Shown: positions 39,648 to 51,943 of the stretch, piece by piece
How the letters are laid out: each line of letters begins with the position of its first letter
Position numbering within the stretch: the stretch's first letter is position 1
Source: Pythium myriotylum
Taxonomy: Eukaryota; Oomycota; Peronosporomycetes; Pythiales; Pythiaceae
Assembly: GCA_023091665.1 (NCBI GenBank)
Contig: JALJCQ010000003.1
Span: forward strand, 2,418,001 to 2,482,000
Direction of reading: 5' to 3'
Length of the DNA: 64,000 nt
The notes under the pieces: generated by a model
The model's database searches: none
The model's input: the letters and a program-made list of their open reading frames with translations, nothing else
Told to the model about the DNA's origin: nothing
Made by a program: the position numbers and the translations under genes

Positions 39648-42600
39648 ATGGCGACGAGCGACGCGTTCCCGAGCGCCACGTACGCCAAATACAAGCGCGC
39701 AACCGCCTATTTCCTCCGCTGGCCGCTGCGCGCGCGTCTCGGCGGCGTCGGCGTCGGCGCGATCGACGCGTCGACTCTGACGCACCCGCTCGACGCCTAC
39801 GAAAGAATCGTCGCCGACATCGCGACCGAGCCCACGGCGCTGTCGCCGTCGCTGCTGCAGTCGTATCCGCATGCACTGGAGGCCTGCGAGTCGGCCATCA
39901 CGCTGCGTGAGCGTGTGGCGCTGTTCCTGGGCGAGTCGGCCGACGACGCGCACGCGCATTTCTTAGACCGACTGAAATCCTGGTTTCGATCGCTCAAGAC
40001 TGCGTACTCACTGCCGACGCGATCGCATTCGAAACCGCCGAGCTGCTCACGGAGCAATGGGGCAACGTTGGATTTCAGCAACTATTATGCTGTACTCGCG
40101 CTGCCTGAGGACTACTTCGCGCAGGATGAGGAGGATATCGCCGTGGTGTCAGAGACCCGACCAAGAATCTCGCCAGTTGGACAGCAACAGCTTCTCGATG
40201 CTGTTTTCGCGCAAGATCTCAACGCTGAGCTCGCGTGTTTCTTCATGGAACTCGAAGAGCTCAGTGAGGGCGTTTACGCAGCTTTTTTCGACGTCAAGCA
40301 GCAGAAAACGACCCTTTTCGAGGCTTCAGCCGTCGCAAAAGTCGCGATTGACAGCGCCGAGCGCGTGATCGCTTCACTTCAAGTGAAATATCCATCGATC
40401 CGTGACGGCGAAGATATCTCCACGGTCATTAGCGACCGCCTGACGCTTCTGGACCTCGACCGGCTCGTGGGTCGCGTCGTCGAATCGTGGAAACCGCGCG
40501 AAGGTGAATCCGAGAAGACCCCACGCTATCGATACGTGCCAGGGACGATTTTGGTAGACATGCTTTGGGCTGCGTCCTCGTTGCTTGCGTTTGGCACACA
40601 GATCCGAAAAGATCCGAGCAAAAGATACGGCATCGGGCAGCGCGAGGAGAGGTACAGCGAAGACAACACGACATACCACACGGTGCCGGACCCAGCGGCG
40701 GCGCCCACGTTCTTCATGCAGCAGCTTGCGCCAATCCACTCCCTGTTGGTCGAGCTTCGAGAGAGTGGGTTGGTGGAAGGCAAGCTTACGAAGGCATTCA
40801 TGGACACGTGGTACCTCAGTCTTTTCGATGACTATTCTTTGACCGGGGAAGTGTCGATCCATCTCGTGTTCGTTTGTGTGTGCTGGGTGCGCTCGGTTGC
40901 TGCTCTTGAAGGGGACCGCGGACTTGGTCGAACGGTCAGTCTTTCGATCATGCATCGGTGGCGGCTTGAGGATCGCATCAGTGAATCTCTTGCGAAAGCC
41001 GAGACACAATCCATGGCCGCACCATTGAGATCTGATTTGGAGGATCAACTTAAGATGATTCGGGACTCGCAACAATTCGCGTGGCTGCTGCGAGTGAACC
41101 CATTGTTTGCTGGTTGCTTCTTGATGGATCATCAGTTCAAGTACCTCGAATCCGGCCACAAGTTGATTTCTCGATCGTCCAGACTCCGAGCATTTTGCCA
41201 TATTTATTCTGCTGCACGTGACCGGAGGTTACTCGATGCGATTCCTTTTGTCGAAGAGCTCATTCAAAAACACGAAAACTTGTTTTTTACACCTTCTCGC
41301 GCAGCTGCAGCCCATGGATCGTTTGCAAAGTCGTACTTGACCAGTCAAAGCCACGTCAGCCCGAGTGTAAACTCAGCAGCGAGCAAACGACGCGCGATTC
41401 TGGCTCCCCGAGACATAATCGAGAACATGGAAATGGCAAAAACGTCTCGGCTACTTCGCCTCTTGTACCTGGATGATTACTCGGTTCTCCCAGCCGAGTC
41501 AACGGTGACCTCGTCGTGGAAGTCGCTGCTTCAGGCAGTTACCGATATGTGCACTAACGAATTATTCGAGTCGCGCTTACTATCACGGGATCTGCTCAAA
41601 ATCCATTGCGATGTCACCGACCTTTTCTTTTCTCTGCGCGACGAACTTTGTCGCCGATTCCAGTTTGAGTCAATGGTGAGTGATTCACGAGGACCTAGAG
41701 ACCAGGCGGTTAATCAAGCTCTCGATAACGTCGTCGTCTTCCCGTTGCTTCCTTTGCTGGACTCCCTGAACGACGATGGTACCACAAGGCTGACAAGGCA
41801 GATCGCTGGCCTCGGCCGTTCCAGGTCAGAGAGACAGCGATCAGCGGCCTTTGCGGAGTCCATCTCGGGTGGATTGAGTGATACTGTTCTGGGCTATTGC
41901 CGCCACGCAGCTGGAATAATTGCTCGCCGGTTTGGGAATCTGTCCTCGACGGAGATCGAGAAGATGTACTTTACGCTTCCAGCGGAGCTGATGTGGGCGA
42001 CGCTTGAGTTTGGAGTGAACATATCGCCGATCGACGAAACTCAACCAGACGTCGTCGAAGAGTTTGATTCCCTCATGGAGATGTTTGAAGGCAGTCAGGG
42101 GCCGCTGTCAAGGGCTCAGTTCGACGAATTCAAACGGCGGGTAATCGCCAGGCCTGGAGTTTTGGCCTTGACATCGACCGATCCCAGCGTTGAACTGTGC
42201 TCACTTCTCCATCACGCAGCCGCTGGGCCAGCTCATGATCGATATCTCGTCGAGTGGTTGATTCAAATGGGAGCCTTGGATGTTGAGTCACCTCACTGTC
42301 GGTACCCAAACGCTGTGGCGAAAGCCAGAGCCAATGGTCACGATGTCGATCTCTACGGAAACACTCTCGCTGTCCACAGCGCGGCTGAGAGGAGGCTTAC
42401 AGAAATTGTGAAGCTGCTATTAGACGGAGCCAATTTGCGCGATCTGGATACAACCACGTATCGAACTAAAGATTCACTAGCTCATATTGCAGTGCGAACG
42501 GACAACGTCAAGCTTTTCAGATGGTTAGCGGGTATGGATGTCGATGTCTCGCGCAAGAACGCTGCAGGGAAGCGCGTGTGGCAGTTGACGTCGAGCCCGT

Positions 42601-43508
42601 TGTTCAAGAAGGAGATCTTGACCATCGACACTTTTCAGAAGCAAGAAGCAGATCGCGTAAAGGCTAAGAATGCTCGCGGTCCCATGTACAGACCTGGTGT
42701 CGGCTCGGAGAAACTCTGGGAATCACTAGCGAATCAACAGCAAAAGGAACAGATACCAACTAAGGCAGAGAATCGAGAAATCTCCGCGGCATTTGATCTT
42801 CCAGCACATCAGCCAACCTCCACGTGCAGCAAGAAAAAAAAAAACAGGAAGAAGAAGAAGAAAAAAGTGCTTAATGACCTTGTCGAAAAGGTTAAAACGA
42901 GCAACCATTCGGAATCTACAGGTGAAAAAGTCTCGCGTTTCGCGCAGACACTTGAAAGGCTGTATGAAGGCACTGATACACCGCATTTCGAACGAGAAAC
43001 CCTCGCGAATACCGCAATGAATATCATCTCAGAGTTTGAGCAAGCACTCGATGGCACACCGACGTTGCGCACGATGGTTCCGTTGTCGACGATCCAGCGG
43101 GAGGTGCTCGACGCCGCGCAGGTCGTGTTTTTGCTGGACGCGTTCAACAGCCAGTTGCCCATTCCACGACCGACCGTGGATGAGATCTCAGCACGACCGT
43201 CGAATCAGATGCAGCTCAATGCAATGGCGGGACCACCGGACCAGACCATTTTCTACTCATTTTTCTCGTTCGCGTTCAAAGTTGGCATCATGCTCCAGTA
43301 CTACGGCCTTCAATCGCGCGCTGATGAGCTGTGGCGAATGCTGGAGACACGCTTGCTTGCGATCGAGCAGCGTGGCGACAAGTATACAAACCTCGTCCAA
43401 ACGTACGTCGACGGCCGACGCAAGCTGGACATTCAGCCGATCTTCGGTTCGACAGAGGGCGCGCAACGAGAGTTCGGACGGTGTATACGCGAGTACGAGG
43501 CGAAGTAG
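39648..43508 (+). CDS. DUF6604/ankyrin protein, gene C (open, 1,286 aa)
   Basis: The longest uninterrupted frame in the window. N-terminus FPSATYAKYKRATAYFLRW (residues about 7-25) and FSNYYAVLALPEDYF (about 144) mark the DUF6604-type domain. ELACFFMELEELSEGVY, YRYVPGTILVDMLW and VFVCVCWVRSVAAL are blocks shared by all copies. Ankyrin-like units lie at about residues 845-965 (LLHHAAAGPAHDRYLVEWLIQMGALD; VHSAAERRLTEIVKLLL; LAHIAVRTDNVKLF). A lysine-rich segment (KKKKNRKKKKKK, about 1,060) could be a nuclear signal. It stops about 110 residues before the end seen in gene A, after AQREFGRCIREYE, so the C-terminal domain is mostly absent. Biochemical role unknown. Confidence 0.85.
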   Translation: MATSDAFPSATYAKYKRATAYFLRWPLRARLGGVGVGAIDASTLTHPLDAYERIVADIATEPTALSPSLLQSYPHALEACESAITLRERVALFLGESADDAHAHFLDRLKSWFRSLKTAYSLPTRSHSKPPSCSRSNGATLDFSNYYAVLALPEDYFAQDEEDIAVVSETRPRISPVGQQQLLDAVFAQDLNAELACFFMELEELSEGVYAAFFDVKQQKTTLFEASAVAKVAIDSAERVIASLQVKYPSIRDGEDISTVISDRLTLLDLDRLVGRVVESWKPREGESEKTPRYRYVPGTILVDMLWAASSLLAFGTQIRKDPSKRYGIGQREERYSEDNTTYHTVPDPAAAPTFFMQQLAPIHSLLVELRESGLVEGKLTKAFMDTWYLSLFDDYSLTGEVSIHLVFVCVCWVRSVAALEGDRGLGRTVSLSIMHRWRLEDRISESLAKAETQSMAAPLRSDLEDQLKMIRDSQQFAWLLRVNPLFAGCFLMDHQFKYLESGHKLISRSSRLRAFCHIYSAARDRRLLDAIPFVEELIQKHENLFFTPSRAAAAHGSFAKSYLTSQSHVSPSVNSAASKRRAILAPRDIIENMEMAKTSRLLRLLYLDDYSVLPAESTVTSSWKSLLQAVTDMCTNELFESRLLSRDLLKIHCDVTDLFFSLRDELCRRFQFESMVSDSRGPRDQAVNQALDNVVVFPLLPLLDSLNDDGTTRLTRQIAGLGRSRSERQRSAAFAESISGGLSDTVLGYCRHAAGIIARRFGNLSSTEIEKMYFTLPAELMWATLEFGVNISPIDETQPDVVEEFDSLMEMFEGSQGPLSRAQFDEFKRRVIARPGVLALTSTDPSVELCSLLHHAAAGPAHDRYLVEWLIQMGALDVESPHCRYPNAVAKARANGHDVDLYGNTLAVHSAAERRLTEIVKLLLDGANLRDLDTTTYRTKDSLAHIAVRTDNVKLFRWLAGMDVDVSRKNAAGKRVWQLTSSPLFKKEILTIDTFQKQEADRVKAKNARGPMYRPGVGSEKLWESLANQQQKEQIPTKAENREISAAFDLPAHQPTSTCSKKKKNRKKKKKKVLNDLVEKVKTSNHSESTGEKVSRFAQTLERLYEGTDTPHFERETLANTAMNIISEFEQALDGTPTLRTMVPLSTIQREVLDAAQVVFLLDAFNSQLPIPRPTVDEISARPSNQMQLNAMAGPPDQTIFYSFFSFAFKVGIMLQYYGLQSRADELWRMLETRLLAIEQRGDKYTNLVQTYVDGRRKLDIQPIFGSTEGAQREFGRCIREYEAK

Positions 43509-43773
43509 CCGCGGAGCGACAGATGAATGATGATGCCAAGTCATGTGTTGGTATCTATTCCAACCCGTTTGTCTTGGGTGTTTTCGTTGCCTATTCCCAT
43601 ATGTCATGGAATCATTCCTTGAGACAATGAGGAGTTGCAAGCGTTTCATCGACCAAGACTGACTGCTATGCGCCTGTTGAATCGAATTTGCGTCGATGCA
43701 CATCACACCACGGATTGAGATGGCTATGAAATGAGTTGTTATGTGGGGAATTCAGTACCGGAACGCATCAATG

Positions 43774-44568
43774 CTACTTTGTCATGTGGGAAGCAGTGAG
43801 GTGTCCGGAAAATACAGCAGCTAGCAGCGTGAGCATGCAGCTCACGACCACCCATTGCAAATACGAGTGCTCCGTCTTGGCTGTTGCTGTCAGCGTGCGA
43901 TGTTGCAGTGTGTTGAATGCGACTGGTTGTCCGTTTGGACCAGGATGGCTACTCGTCTCGTGCGTGATAACGGTGCGTCTACTACCTGTTGTTGATGTTC
44001 TCGACGCGTTTCCGCTTGGTCGCTGCTGAAGCGTTGCGACTGCAGCGTCGACACCAGCGTCCGTCACTTTTCCAGCAGCATATTTGATACCGGACCTGGC
44101 GGCGAAGGTAGACACGGTCTCGGGTGTGATGTTGACAGCACCGTCGAAGTTGACCTGGAGCGTCGCGTCGACTGGACCAGACATCGCAAGGTCGAGAGAT
44201 GCGTCGAGAGGCCCGCAGACACTGGCCTCGGCTAGCGAGTTCGTCGTGACGTGGAGTGTCGAATCGACCGTAGCGTCCATGGTGGCGTTCACGAAGCTAT
44301 CGACCGTGGCATCGACAGCAGCACTGACAGTGGCGTCAATTGTGCCGTCAACAGCCTTGTTAACAGCGACGTCGACGGCAGAGTCAACTGCTGTGTCAAC
44401 AGCAGCGTCAATCGCTGCGTCGACAGCGAAGCCGAATGCTACGTCCACTGTGCCAGCGATCATCCCGCCCATCATCACGCCAGAGCCGGGAATGACAGGA
44501 TCGAGGAGAGCCATAGCCGATACTCGAATGGCCATCTTGAGGCCCCAGATTCCCCAGGAATCGGACAT
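43774..44568 (-). CDS. Protein with tetrapeptide A-V-D-x repeats and C-terminal membrane anchor
   Basis: About 264 residues from the ATG at 44568 (MSDSWGIWGLK); an upstream in-frame ATG at 44706 would add 46 residues. Residues about 40-130 consist of four-residue units of the pattern Ala/Val-Asp-x-Ala (VDAAIDAAVDTAVDSAVD and so on), with an Asp or Asn at every fourth position, written in DNA as a 12-bp minisatellite. A Ser/Thr/Pro-rich basic region follows, then one hydrophobic helix (WVVVSCMLTLLAAVFSG) at the extreme C-terminus, as in tail-anchored proteins. No family recognised. Confidence 0.6.
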   Translation of the reverse strand: MSDSWGIWGLKMAIRVSAMALLDPVIPGSGVMMGGMIAGTVDVAFGFAVDAAIDAAVDTAVDSAVDVAVNKAVDGTIDATVSAAVDATVDSFVNATMDATVDSTLHVTTNSLAEASVCGPLDASLDLAMSGPVDATLQVNFDGAVNITPETVSTFAARSGIKYAAGKVTDAGVDAAVATLQQRPSGNASRTSTTGSRRTVITHETSSHPGPNGQPVAFNTLQHRTLTATAKTEHSYLQWVVVSCMLTLLAAVFSGHLTASHMTK

Positions 44569-46306
44569 GATGGTAGTTTGAAGAAGTGATAAGGAAGGCT
44601 CGAAATTGTGAATGGGCTGCAGGACGAATCGGCTCGATGGATCTGTACCCAAAGGTGCTTCAGAAAGGAACTTCTGGAACGCCTGGTGGGTTGCTGTACT
44701 GATCACATGAGATAGTCAGATTTCTCACCCAAACGTTCGTAAAATGTGGTCGGTCCACTGAACTTGTGGCTGCCTTCTGGTCGCTGAGTCGGTGCTGGAG
44801 TGTTAACCCAACATGGACCCCAACAGTCGCAGCTGACCCATTGCGAACCAGATTTGCCTTGGGAGAGTGAATATCTAAACGTGACTGACGAAGCTCGCGG
44901 CCGCATGCTGTGTAGGACCGTCGTCGGAGCGGGTGCCTTGTTCTAATTTCTTCGAGATTCTGCGACAAAGATTGAAGCAAATGAGAGCCAACATAGGGGA
45001 TCAATCGAATAGCGATATATTGTTGTGAAAGAGCTGAAATCGCTCGAATCTTCGATAGATCTGTCGCACACCTTGCTCTACAGAGTGAACCTTTGATGGA
45101 AAACCATCTCAAAATAAAAGAGATTAGAAGAAAGACGAGGCTGCTGAAGACTATCTAGTTCCACTAGGAGTTATCGCCGTTTGGCTGGACTGTCGAGTCC
45201 GACAAAAGCAGAATCAAGAAATTGTTAGTGCAGGTTCGACCACTGCAATGGGTTCAGTACACCGACAGCGTTGACTGGAACGACAAGAAATGTGCTCAAT
45301 GAGGAGCCGGGTTCTGGAAGAAGGGGCGAAGCCGCTTCGCCCCTTCTTCACATGGAACGTATCGCTATGTTTGTTGACAAATGGAGTGTTTGTAGATGAT
45401 CAGGCTCCACGGATGGAGTGAATCCGTGCGCGCTGGTATTACCAGGTGACTGTGAGAAATGTGCATCCACGAAGTGTCTTCTCGAGATGGTCGGAACTCT
45501 TTTGGCCACCGGATTCATGGCTGGGGTACACGCAGCCGAAGCGAATTATGAAAACCTTGAACCAAAAGGCAGATTTTTCCCACCGAAGCCTGAGCGTGTA
45601 TTTTGAACGGCTTTACGTGTCGTTCTCACCCCCCGTAGAAGTTCCACACGAACCCACAACACGAGAGGACACCAATCTACAAATCTAAAGCTTCCCAAGC
45701 TGAGACGTCCTTCACTTTGACATCCAATTGTGTTCACTTACCAGGAACATGGTAAGCTCACACTAAATCGTTTCTCAGGAGAAAGCGAGGCGACCGAAGA
45801 AGGTGGATCACCCCCTCCGCCAGCTGCAACACCAAACGCAGCGCCAATGCCGAGCGCAAGAAGTACAAACGTGCTACGGCTGCCGTCAGGTCCGGTTAAC
45901 GAAGCATGCCCCAGCGTTTCGTAGTCTAGAGACGAGGTATGATGAATGTAACGCCAGCACTGGCGATGACGTAGGAAGCACGACACGATCTCGAGTAGAG
46001 CTCGACCGACCACGGGGTCGGCCGACGACAGAACTATGGACGAGCTCGACCGACTGCAATTTTGCACTCGCGGCTCCGTGTCCTGGCTGGCTTCTTTTCT
46101 CATCTGCATTTGTCCACTCAGAATATTGTTTTTCTCTCGACACATTCAATGACAACAGGTCGAACACACAGCTTCGTGGGCTCCCGCTCTGCCCATGACC
46201 GAGATCGTGCTCCGTGCCACGGATCGTTCAACGCGAATGTCACACTCGCGGGGATTTCGAGGATGGGCAATGGACGCGTAAGTCTCCGTCGTGGCAAACG
46301 CGAGCC
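44569..46306. other. Gene-poor stretch; palindrome at 45317-45349
   Basis: No convincing gene. A 16-bp perfect palindrome with one central base lies at 45317-45332/45334-45349. The region next to 46306 is the upstream flank of DUF6604 gene D. A minus-strand frame at 45738-46145 has a hydrophobic stretch (STFVLLALGIGAAFGVAAGGG) but no other support. Confidence 0.5.
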
Positions 46307-49300
46307 ATGGGAGGCGCTCGGTCTCCGTTCCCGAGCGCCACGTACGCCAAGTACAAGCGCGCGACCGCCTTTTTCCTCAACTGGCTGCTGCGAGCACGTC
46401 ATGGCGGCCGTTTCGTCGGCGAATCGAGCCGCAAGCAGCGCCTGGACGAGTACGACCGCATCGTGGCGGAGATCGCGACCGAGCCCTCGGCACTCGCGCC
46501 ATCGCTGCTGCAGTTGTATCCGCGCGCGTTGGAGGCCTGCGAGTCGGCGATCGTGCTGCGCGAGCGCGTCGCGCTGTTCCTGGGCGCGTCGGCCGATGAA
46601 GCCCACGCGCATTTCTTGGAACGGCTGAATCCTGGTTCCGGCGTCTCAAGGCCGCGCTCTCGTCTCCAGTTGCCTCGGATAGAGGCGACAAACACGGCGC
46701 TAGTAGCAAGGACGTCGACTTTTCGAATTACTATGACGTCCTGGCGCTACCGGATGAGTATTTTGAGGCCACGGGGCTTGTCTCCAGCTCGCGACAAGGC
46801 TCATCGGAGACCCTGGGCGCGGACGACGACTTGTTAAATGGCGAAGAGCTCGCCACGGAGCTGGCCTGTTTCTTTATGGAACTTGAAGAGCTCAGTGAGG
46901 CCGTGTATTCGAGCTTCCACGACGTCAAACTGGGCAAGAAATCGATCGTGGAGGCCACGGCTGTGGCCAAAGTCGCGATCGACAGCGCTGCGTCCGTGGC
47001 TGCGAATCTGCAACTCCGTTTCCCATCAATTCGCGATGCCAACGATCTGGAGGCTCTCGCGAAGGAGCATTTACCACTCACCGAGCTGAGTGAGCTTGTG
47101 ACTCGCGTATCAAAAGCGTGGTCTCAAGGTCTCGATGAAAAACAGGTGCGGTATCGGTATACTCCATGCACGATCCTAGTGGACATGGTGTGGGTCACAC
47201 AGGCGCTGGAAGCGTTCGCGAAGGGCGTGCAGTCTATGCCACCTAAAGCTGCCTTCAGCTTGGTCTCGTCGACTTCTGGGGAGCGATATAGCGAGGAAAC
47301 TACACCGAGGTACGTCGTTCCAGACCCAATCATCGCTCCATATTTTTTTAAGCAGCAGCTGCCGCTGTTTTTCAATCATCTTATGGACTCGATCCCGAAC
47401 ATCATGGAGCGCAACTCACCGAAAGACGAAGTTCTCCTCGAGTCGTGGTATCTCGAACCGTTCCGGGTATTCTTCGCATCACCAACACAAATCACGATCC
47501 AGCTCGTGTTTGCCTGCATCTGCTGGATCCGCTCTGTCGCTGCTCTTCAGGGGAATCGAACGCTGAGGCGTACAACGGGTCTTTGTGCCATGCATTCCTG
47601 GGAGTTAGGGAAACGCATATCGTTCTCGATGGGAACCTGCCGTCGTGCCATGCCCGAGCGCCTTCATGATACAGCACTCAAGACACTACGAGCTGATATC
47701 ATACAACGGATAGAAACAGCGCTGCCACTTCTTCGGGTGAATCCCGTTCTCAGTGGGTGCGTGCTACTGGATCTCCAAATGAAGTATCTTGAGATCATGA
47801 ACGACATCGTATTGACGACACCAGTTCTCCACGCCTTCAGCCATATCTATTCAGATCTTCATGCAAGCGGACTGATCGATGAGATTCCATTCTTCGAAGA
47901 TGTGATTCGTGTGTACGAACCGGCTTTCTTTTCACCTTCTCGTGCTGAGACTACGCGTGGGCGCTTTGCAAAGTCGTATCTTGCGAGTAAGAGCCTTCTC
48001 GAAGCAAGTCTTCTCGCGGCCAAGAAAGGTCGTAAGCCAAAGGGGCCAACAAACACTGTCTTCGAGAAAATACGGTTGCTACAAAGGCTGCGACTCTACC
48101 GGCTACTCTACATGAGAGACTTCAGCATGCTTCCGTCTGACGCGAGGATCACGCAGACGTGGAAGCATCTGTTAGGTGCTGTGACGGATGTTTGCAGCGC
48201 AGATTTGTTCGAGTCGCGCGTCTTGTCACGAGATGTCCTTCTGCTCAGTGATGAACTGAGTAACTTGTTTCTATACCTCCGAGAACGACTCGGGCGTCGC
48301 CAGAAGTTCGATGAATTACTCGCTGGATCAAGCTCACGAGGCAGGGATGTCGTCTCGTTCGACAGGGCACTAGAGAATTCAGTGATTTTTCCGCTATTAC
48401 CACGGCTCGACACGTACCAGGGGAACTCGTCTCCACACGAAGAATGGGGGCGTGACTTTCTTGACGATGAAGATTATATTCATGATGAAGTCTTGCTGAA
48501 CGCAATTGCCGATCCGACTTTGTCGCAATCCCTCTTCTGTCGCAACGCAGCTGCCCGCATTGCTCGACATTTTGCTGCAAAGCCTCCAGGGTTCTATGAA
48601 AGCGCATTTTTCACGTTCCCACCAACGCCAGATTGGATTTCAACGGAGTTCACTTCGTCTGACTTCAAAGACAAGATGTCCGAGGCAGAAGAGTTCCAGT
48701 TCCTCATGGAAATGATGAATACAAGGGACGGCCCGTTGAACGGAGAGCAGGTCGAAGAGTTCAAGCAACGCGTCAAGGCGAGACCAAGCGTTCTTGCACT
48801 AAGTTGCGAAGGGGTGGAGCTCAGTACGTTGTTACACCATGCAGCTGCTGGACCGGCTAGCGACCTCGTTCTCGTAGAGTGGCTCGTTCTAATGGGTGCA
48901 CTGGAAATCGAGGCACAGCGTTCGAGAGAGAATTCCTGCGAGTTTCTGGTCGTCCATTGTGCCGCTAGACGTGGTTTTGGACAGATTGTCAAGCTGATAC
49001 TAGAGGCTGGTAATTTTCGTGATGTCGATACGACAACGGTAAAGACGAAGGAGTCGCTAGTGCACATCGCCGTACGAAGCAATAACCGAGAATTGTTTGA
49101 GTACCTGGTAAGTCTTGACGCGGACATGTCACTCAAGACTGCATCCGGCGAGACTGCGTGGGATCTCGCGAACAGTCTGGAGTGGAAGCAGAGCATCAAG
49201 CGAATTCTGGATTGGCAAAAGAGCGAAGAGAAGCGAATAGAAGATATCGTCTCGCAAAACGGTAACGGTGATGAGGATGGCAAATTGAAGCAACACCAGG

Positions 49301-50397
49301 AGGTCCTGGAAAGGCATCGCGACTCGACGAGAGCATCAGGTACACAAGGCATAGAAAGGGCTCCTGGAGTAGCGGCTACAAAATGTGGAAAGAAAAGCAA
49401 GACCAACAAAAAGAACAAGAAGAAGAAAAATGCAAAAACCTTGCCGGCTGACGTGAGTGAGGCCAAATCGAACATGAGACAGCTTTTCGCGGGGAACAAC
49501 CCTGAATCAACAGATAACAAGATTAGTGTCCTGTCAATCGCTTTGAACAAACTGAAGCACGATGCGAGAACGTCAGGGCAAGACCGCGATGCAAGTGCAA
49601 AGACGGCCCTGGAGGTATTCGAGCACTATATCGAGGCGATGGACAGTATCATGAAAGCCGGTGACTTTATCTCACCAACTGTATGCTTGAAGCGGACCAT
49701 GGATGCGATGCACGTGGTGTTTCTGCTCCGGGAATTTGAACAGTAACTTTGCGGTCCTCGCCCGGATTTGTGCGACTCCTACCTGAATCGCCAAACCATT
49801 TCTTATGAAACCAAGCTGACCGTGGCGCTCACACCGGACGACAATGCCGACTACGCTTTCTACTTCCACTTCGCTGTCAACGTCGCTGTTTCGTTGGTTT
49901 TAATGGGTATGAGAGCTGAGGCGCACAGAGTGATAACGTTGATCGAGAAGGACCTCCTGTCGATTAACGATCGATATGAAGGCTTCCGCACATTTGTTCA
50001 ACAATACGTCGGCGTGCGGCGGATGGCAAGACTGGAGCCCCGACTCGGGTCTAGTCCCGAGGCGGAGCGCCTATTTGATTGGTACGCATCAAACCACGGG
50101 ATTGATGACAGCGACGTTTTGGAGAGGATGGATTGTTTATGTGGGTGTAGGTTCTACATGCGCGTAAAGACGAAGGATGGTTTCGAGTCACCGGCTTTCA
50201 ACCAGTTTCGAGATGTCGTCCGCACCTTGGGTCAATCACTGGTGTTTTTCGCTGATTCGATCATCGCCGGCGCGGTGACCAAGCTCGAGTTGAACCATAT
50301 TGTGCACACTGTGCTCAACGCCGCCAGTCATACTGGGCTAAGTATTCGACAAGAGCATGAGCGTATTCATGCCGAGTATTTCGATCGTCGGCTTTGA
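46307..50397 (+). pseudogene. DUF6604/ankyrin gene D (one frameshift, one stop)
   Basis: The start at 46307 gives MGGARSPFPSATYAKYKRA. The frame is lost near 46628, where HFLERLN lacks one A relative to gene C (CTGAATCC versus CTGAAATCC). It then runs from about 46630 to 49746 with all family blocks: FSNYYDVLALPDEYF, ELACFFMELEELSE, VFACICWIRSVAALQ, ankyrin units at about 48800-49120, and a lysine/asparagine-rich stretch near 49390. TAA at 49744-49746 follows VVFLLREFEQ, and the same frame then continues to 50397 with family C-terminus (AERLFDWYASNHGI). Two single-base-scale lesions separate it from an open gene. Confidence 0.85.
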
Positions 50398-51398
50398 GTT
50401 TTCACATTCTGGTATTGTGCGAAAGTCTCCCAACGAATGACGTGTTGGATCCGATTAACCATTCTCATACTATCGGGATATTCAATGCACGATCTCTCGC
50501 ATCGCCAGGATCTGGAGTCTAGCTGGATGGCTCTGACTCGTTTCACTTGTCCGTTCAGCGCAAAGGCATCGCCTCTCCGCACATGTTGTATTCGCTCGTT
50601 GGTCATACTCTGGCAGCAATTATTGTTCAGACCGACCGCAACGTCTTTCTTGACAGAACACAGTCCACTGCGTGCGAATGGAAAACCGAAGTTTGACGCT
50701 CTTCCGTTTCCCCACGATTATTCTACGTTGGAGCGATGGTGATGTTCCATTCCGTTTGGTCTTGCCCCAATCTTCCATTAGGGACGAAAGCGCTCTTCAT
50801 CGTCCTCCTGGATTCTGTTCTTCCAGGAGCTGGTAGTGCACTAGGCAACAAGCTCACATGCGAGGACGTTCACCACAATCTTCGAATTCATCAAATGAAG
50901 CAAAGAGCCTTTCGTGATTGGGCCCTGCTTACAGATTAAGGCGGAGTCGCGCTCCCGAGTGTTTCAAATGTTTACGGTGGGGTCATCGCCCACCCGTGGG
51001 ACTGTCAAGGAACCGACACACTCGACTTTTGTGTCCGCACTCACTGTTTCCCGCGACACGATATCGTAGGAATCTAAGAAACGATTCCGATGTGTAGTAA
51101 GCGAGGATGCGCCACCAGCCTGCCCAGGGAAGCTGTTCTTCAGTGGATGCCAAGCGAACTCGTTACAGTCATACGGAACGCAGATGTTTCCCGCGACATG
51201 GCGACAGTCTCAAACCCGTCAACACGTTGCCCAAGAAACGGCTCGGTGGGCGTCGAAATGTTATGATGGGTGTAGAATCAGAAGAGACTATGACCACCTG
51301 GGGTCTGCACCGGCGATCCGCATTGGCCGTGGAACTCTAAATGAGCACACCGACATACCTCGAGTTGTTGGTGGCGGTACGCTCGGTCTCATCGCTCA
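50398..51398. other. Intergenic, nothing firmly supported
   Basis: A short frame at 50736-50939 (LPLGTKALFIVLLDSVLPG) faintly recalls the linker before a LINE zinc-binding region, but no cysteine motif follows. No other feature is seen. Confidence 0.35.
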
Positions 51399-51836
51399 TT
51401 GAGTCAGCGAGCTTGGAGACTTCTGGACTATTCCTGGCCTTTTAATTCGTGGTCCAGTAGGCCTGGCCGACGAGACAACGAAACCCTGGGAGCTCTGGTT
51501 CTGTTTACTGCTGGAAACTTGGCATATACTGTACTGGACGCGTAAACCTCGAGTTATCTTTACCTCGAGACATCTGCTGAACGGAACCAAGTGGACGTGG
51601 CGCAAATCACCACAAATCAACAAGCAATGGCCAATCGGAGCTCACAATTCACTCCAAGATTGGTCCAGGTATGCTCTTTCACGTCAATTGCATTTGAAAC
51701 AAGGCGCTGATGAAATAGACTCGATTGACAGCCGACTGAAACGTCGCAGAGTTGAAGCAGCTCCGTCGTCATCAAGGAAGACGGGTGTCTCCACCCACGA
51801 AGAATTGCGACGGAACGAACTCCATGCTAAATGATG
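51399..51836 (+). other. Open frame without start codon, unassigned
   Basis: Open from about 51399 to TGA 51834-51836 with protein-like composition rich in tryptophan (TKPWELWFCLLLETWHILYW) and a basic C-terminus. No ATG suits it. It might be a last exon or the decayed end of a LINE. It ends about 108 bp before the esterase start. Family unknown. Confidence 0.25.
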
Positions 51837-51943
51837 GATGCCAAACGAATCATGCCAGCCAACGAGGATAGACGGAACAGAAACCAAAGATGCCAGCGTC
51901 TTCATCCTTCGAGCATTCCACAATTTTCTTCCAAACGCTGAAG

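Noticed and set aside
44084..44589. Plus-strand frames opposite the A-V-D-x repeat gene
   Set aside because: They are shadows of the 12-bp repeat; the minus strand alone has a start, regular repeat and membrane anchor.
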